From Porticoccaceae bacterium (lineage in GTDB: Bacteria > Pseudomonadota > Gammaproteobacteria > Pseudomonadales > Porticoccaceae), in the NCBI GenBank assembly GCA_902562425.1, contig CACETF010000019.1, positions 1 to 36,092 of the forward strand: 36,092 nt of DNA. Direction: 5' to 3'. A model generated the notes under the pieces. That model did not search any database and had not been told where the DNA came from. It saw nothing but the letters and a program-made list of their open reading frames with translations. Of this stretch, positions 34,800 to 36,092 are shown piece by piece. Both the position numbers and the translations under genes were made by a program. Position 1 is the stretch's first letter, and each line of letters starts with the position of its first letter.

Positions 34800-35072
34800 C
34801 TAATTTACGGCATCCTTTAAAGCCTTTCCAGCCTTGAAGCTTGGGACATTCGCTGCAGAAATTTCAATCTCCGCACCCGTCTGCGGGTTTCTCCCTGTGC
34901 GGGCCGCCCGGTGCTTGACAGAATAGGTACCGAAACCAATTAGCGAGACCTGCTCTCCATTTTGTAACGCTGTAGTTATGGCATCCAGCGCAGAATCTAG
35001 AGCTCTGCCCGCCGACGCTTTTGATATATCTGCTCCATCTGCAATCGCCTCTACTAATTCAGATTTATTCAC
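34800..35072 (-). CDS. hupB: DNA-binding protein HU (beta type)
   Basis: The 90-residue nucleoid protein has exactly the length of the HU family. '[10 protein letters not shown]' at the N-terminus, '[20 protein letters not shown]' with '[10 protein letters not shown]' forming the DNA-binding arm, and '[14 protein letters not shown]' at the end are all diagnostic. It starts at GTG 35072 with AAGGGGAA eight bases upstream; the open frame extends to 35192, but that passes through the promoter. It has its own sigma70 promoter between lon and hupB and a terminator downstream. Confidence 0.97.
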   Translation of the reverse strand: MNKSELVEAIADGADISKASAGRALDSALDAITTALQNGEQVSLIGFGTYSVKHRAARTGRNPQTGAEIEISAANVPSFKAGKALKDAVN

Positions 35073-35163
35073 TTTTTGTTCCCCTTTTTTATATTTTGAA
35101 ATCCTCTCACACATCGTGGCTGAAAATGCAGAAGGCAAAATCGACCGCACCCGTTTAAAACAC

Positions 35164-35192
35164 GTTATACCAACAGCGATTTCTTCGGTCAA
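35164..35192 (-). promoter_or_regulatory. Sigma70 promoter of hupB
   Basis: On the minus strand TTGACC (35192-35187), a 17-base spacer and TATAAC (35169-35164) are each one mismatch from consensus. This gives a leader of about 85 bases to the GTG start of hupB. Confidence 0.75.
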
Positions 35193-35223
35193 GTCTAGTC
35201 TTAAAATTATCTAATTTTTAGCG

Positions 35224-36092
35224 TTAGTGTGTATTGGCTATACCGGTTGGAAGTTCGCTTTTTGCTGGTGTGCTACTCTTGTTAAATTCTTCATCTGTGA
35301 GAGGTGTCGGGCTTGCTTCAAAAGCTAAATCTAAAACCTCATCAATCCATTTGACCCTACATATCTTTAGATCTGATTTTATATTATCGGGAATCTCCTT
35401 GAGATCGCTCCCATTCTCGTCTGGAATAATAACGGTGGAAATGCCTCCCCGTCGGGCAGCCAACAGTTTTTCTTTTAAACCGCCAATCTTCAAAACTTGA
35501 CCCCTTAAGGTTATTTCGCCTGTCATCGCTATCTCGGCTCGCACCGGTGTTCCTGTCAACACTGACACCATCGCAGTACACATACCTACGCCCGCAGATG
35601 GTCCATCTTTGGGTGTAGCACCCTCTGGGACATGGATATGGATATCATTTTCTTGATGGAAGTCCTTTCGAATACCCAATGTCTTGGCACGACTTCTTAC
35701 CACCGTCAAAGCAGCCTGGATGGATTCTTGCATCACGTCGCCTAGCGAGCCTGTTTTAACAACATTACCCTTCCCCGGAATAGCGGATGCTTCAATAGAA
35801 AGTAGTTCCCCTCCAACAGATGTCCATGCAAGTCCAGTGACTTGTCCAATCTGATTTTCTTGCTCTGCCCGGCCATAACTGAATTTTCTAACGCCCAAGA
35901 GTTCTTCTAGCCGCGAGACATCTACCTCGTCTTTAGTACGCTTTTTTTCTCGAACATGTTGAGTAACAATTTTTCTGCAAATTTTTGCGATGTCACGCTC
36001 CAAACCGCGCACACCTGCCTCTCGAGTATAATATCTTATCGTATCCTTCAGAGCATCCTCAGAAAAAGTTAACTCTGATTCACGCAAACCAT
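35224..36092 (-). CDS. lon: ATP-dependent protease Lon, C-terminal part (5' end beyond window)
   Basis: The last roughly 289 residues are present; the reading frame is still open at the window edge. The visible part covers the end of the AAA+ lid ('YYTREAGVRGLERDIAKICR') and the complete serine-lysine protease domain: the catalytic Ser in 'PKDGPSAGVGMCTA' (codon at 35596-35598), the Lys in 'GGLKEKLLAARRGG' and 'MTGEITLRGQVLKIGGL'. Lon degrades misfolded and regulatory proteins in the cytoplasm. The C-terminal tail after the fold is short and polar. It precedes hupB as in most proteobacteria. Confidence 0.97.
   Translation of the reverse strand, partial: GLRESELTFSEDALKDTIRYYTREAGVRGLERDIAKICRKIVTQHVREKKRTKDEVDVSRLEELLGVRKFSYGRAEQENQIGQVTGLAWTSVGGELLSIEASAIPGKGNVVKTGSLGDVMQESIQAALTVVRSRAKTLGIRKDFHQENDIHIHVPEGATPKDGPSAGVGMCTAMVSVLTGTPVRAEIAMTGEITLRGQVLKIGGLKEKLLAARRGGISTVIIPDENGSDLKEIPDNIKSDLKICRVKWIDEVLDLAFEASPTPLTDEEFNKSSTPAKSELPTGIANTH

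Noticed and set aside
1..36092. CRISPR arrays, insertion sequences, rRNA, riboswitches
   Set aside because: No regularly spaced repeats, transposase signatures, rRNA stretches or recognised riboswitch cores were seen on either strand.

Overview
The window looks like a chromosomal segment of a marine-type gammaproteobacterium. This rests on the order of core genes (uvrC-pgsA-tRNA-Cys/tRNA-Leu, lon-hupB-ppiD, dnaQ-rnhA-methyltransferase beside gloB-mltD), on a TonB-dependent receptor of the Xanthomonas/Caulobacter carbohydrate type, and on an HsbR/HsbA-like partner-switch pair of the kind known from pseudomonads and Shewanella. The base composition is fairly AT-rich. Genus cannot be fixed by eye.

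Region 1 (about 1-12.2 kb) is an accessory carbohydrate-use locus. On the minus strand, a TonB-dependent receptor with an extra N-terminal domain is followed by a secreted right-handed beta-helix protein. Upstream of these, also on the minus strand, lies a 1377-residue secreted protein that joins a beta-helix, a CBM4/9-like module, thrombospondin type 3 repeats, a dockerin-like Ca-binding region and a CE1-type esterase. Divergent from it is a GH17-type beta-1,3-glucanase/transglycosylase with a C-terminal ExoP-like domain. I infer binding, cleavage and de-esterification of a decorated algal or exopolysaccharide glycan at the cell surface, then uptake by the receptor. No dedicated regulator or inner-membrane sugar transporter is encoded here.

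Region 2 (12.2-15.1 kb) holds small metabolic genes: an antibiotic-biosynthesis-monooxygenase-fold protein, a DUF2237 protein and a tartrate/D-malate dehydrogenase, with a roughly 0.7 kb gene-poor gap that contains a perfect 13-bp-stem palindrome.

Region 3 (15.1-36.1 kb) is mostly core. It contains tRNA-Leu(UAA) and tRNA-Cys(GCA), separated by 1.1 kb with an orphan ORF, then pgsA and uvrC. A plus-strand dusA-tal-TerB-like operon follows. Next come the minus-strand PP2C phosphatase/STAS pair, an MlaA-like protein, and hrpA, dnaQ, rnhA and a YafS-like methyltransferase in a tightly packed cluster. Divergent gloB and mltD follow, and finally ppiD, hupB (with a good sigma70 promoter and a rho-independent terminator) and the 3' part of lon, which runs off the window.

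The most notable points are the unusual multi-enzyme fusion, the beta-helix gene whose reading frame and Shine-Dalgarno sequence point to an ATC codon as its start, the receptor's N-terminal domain, the long inverted repeat in front of the receptor, and a PP2C regulator with a degenerate receiver and no kinase domain.
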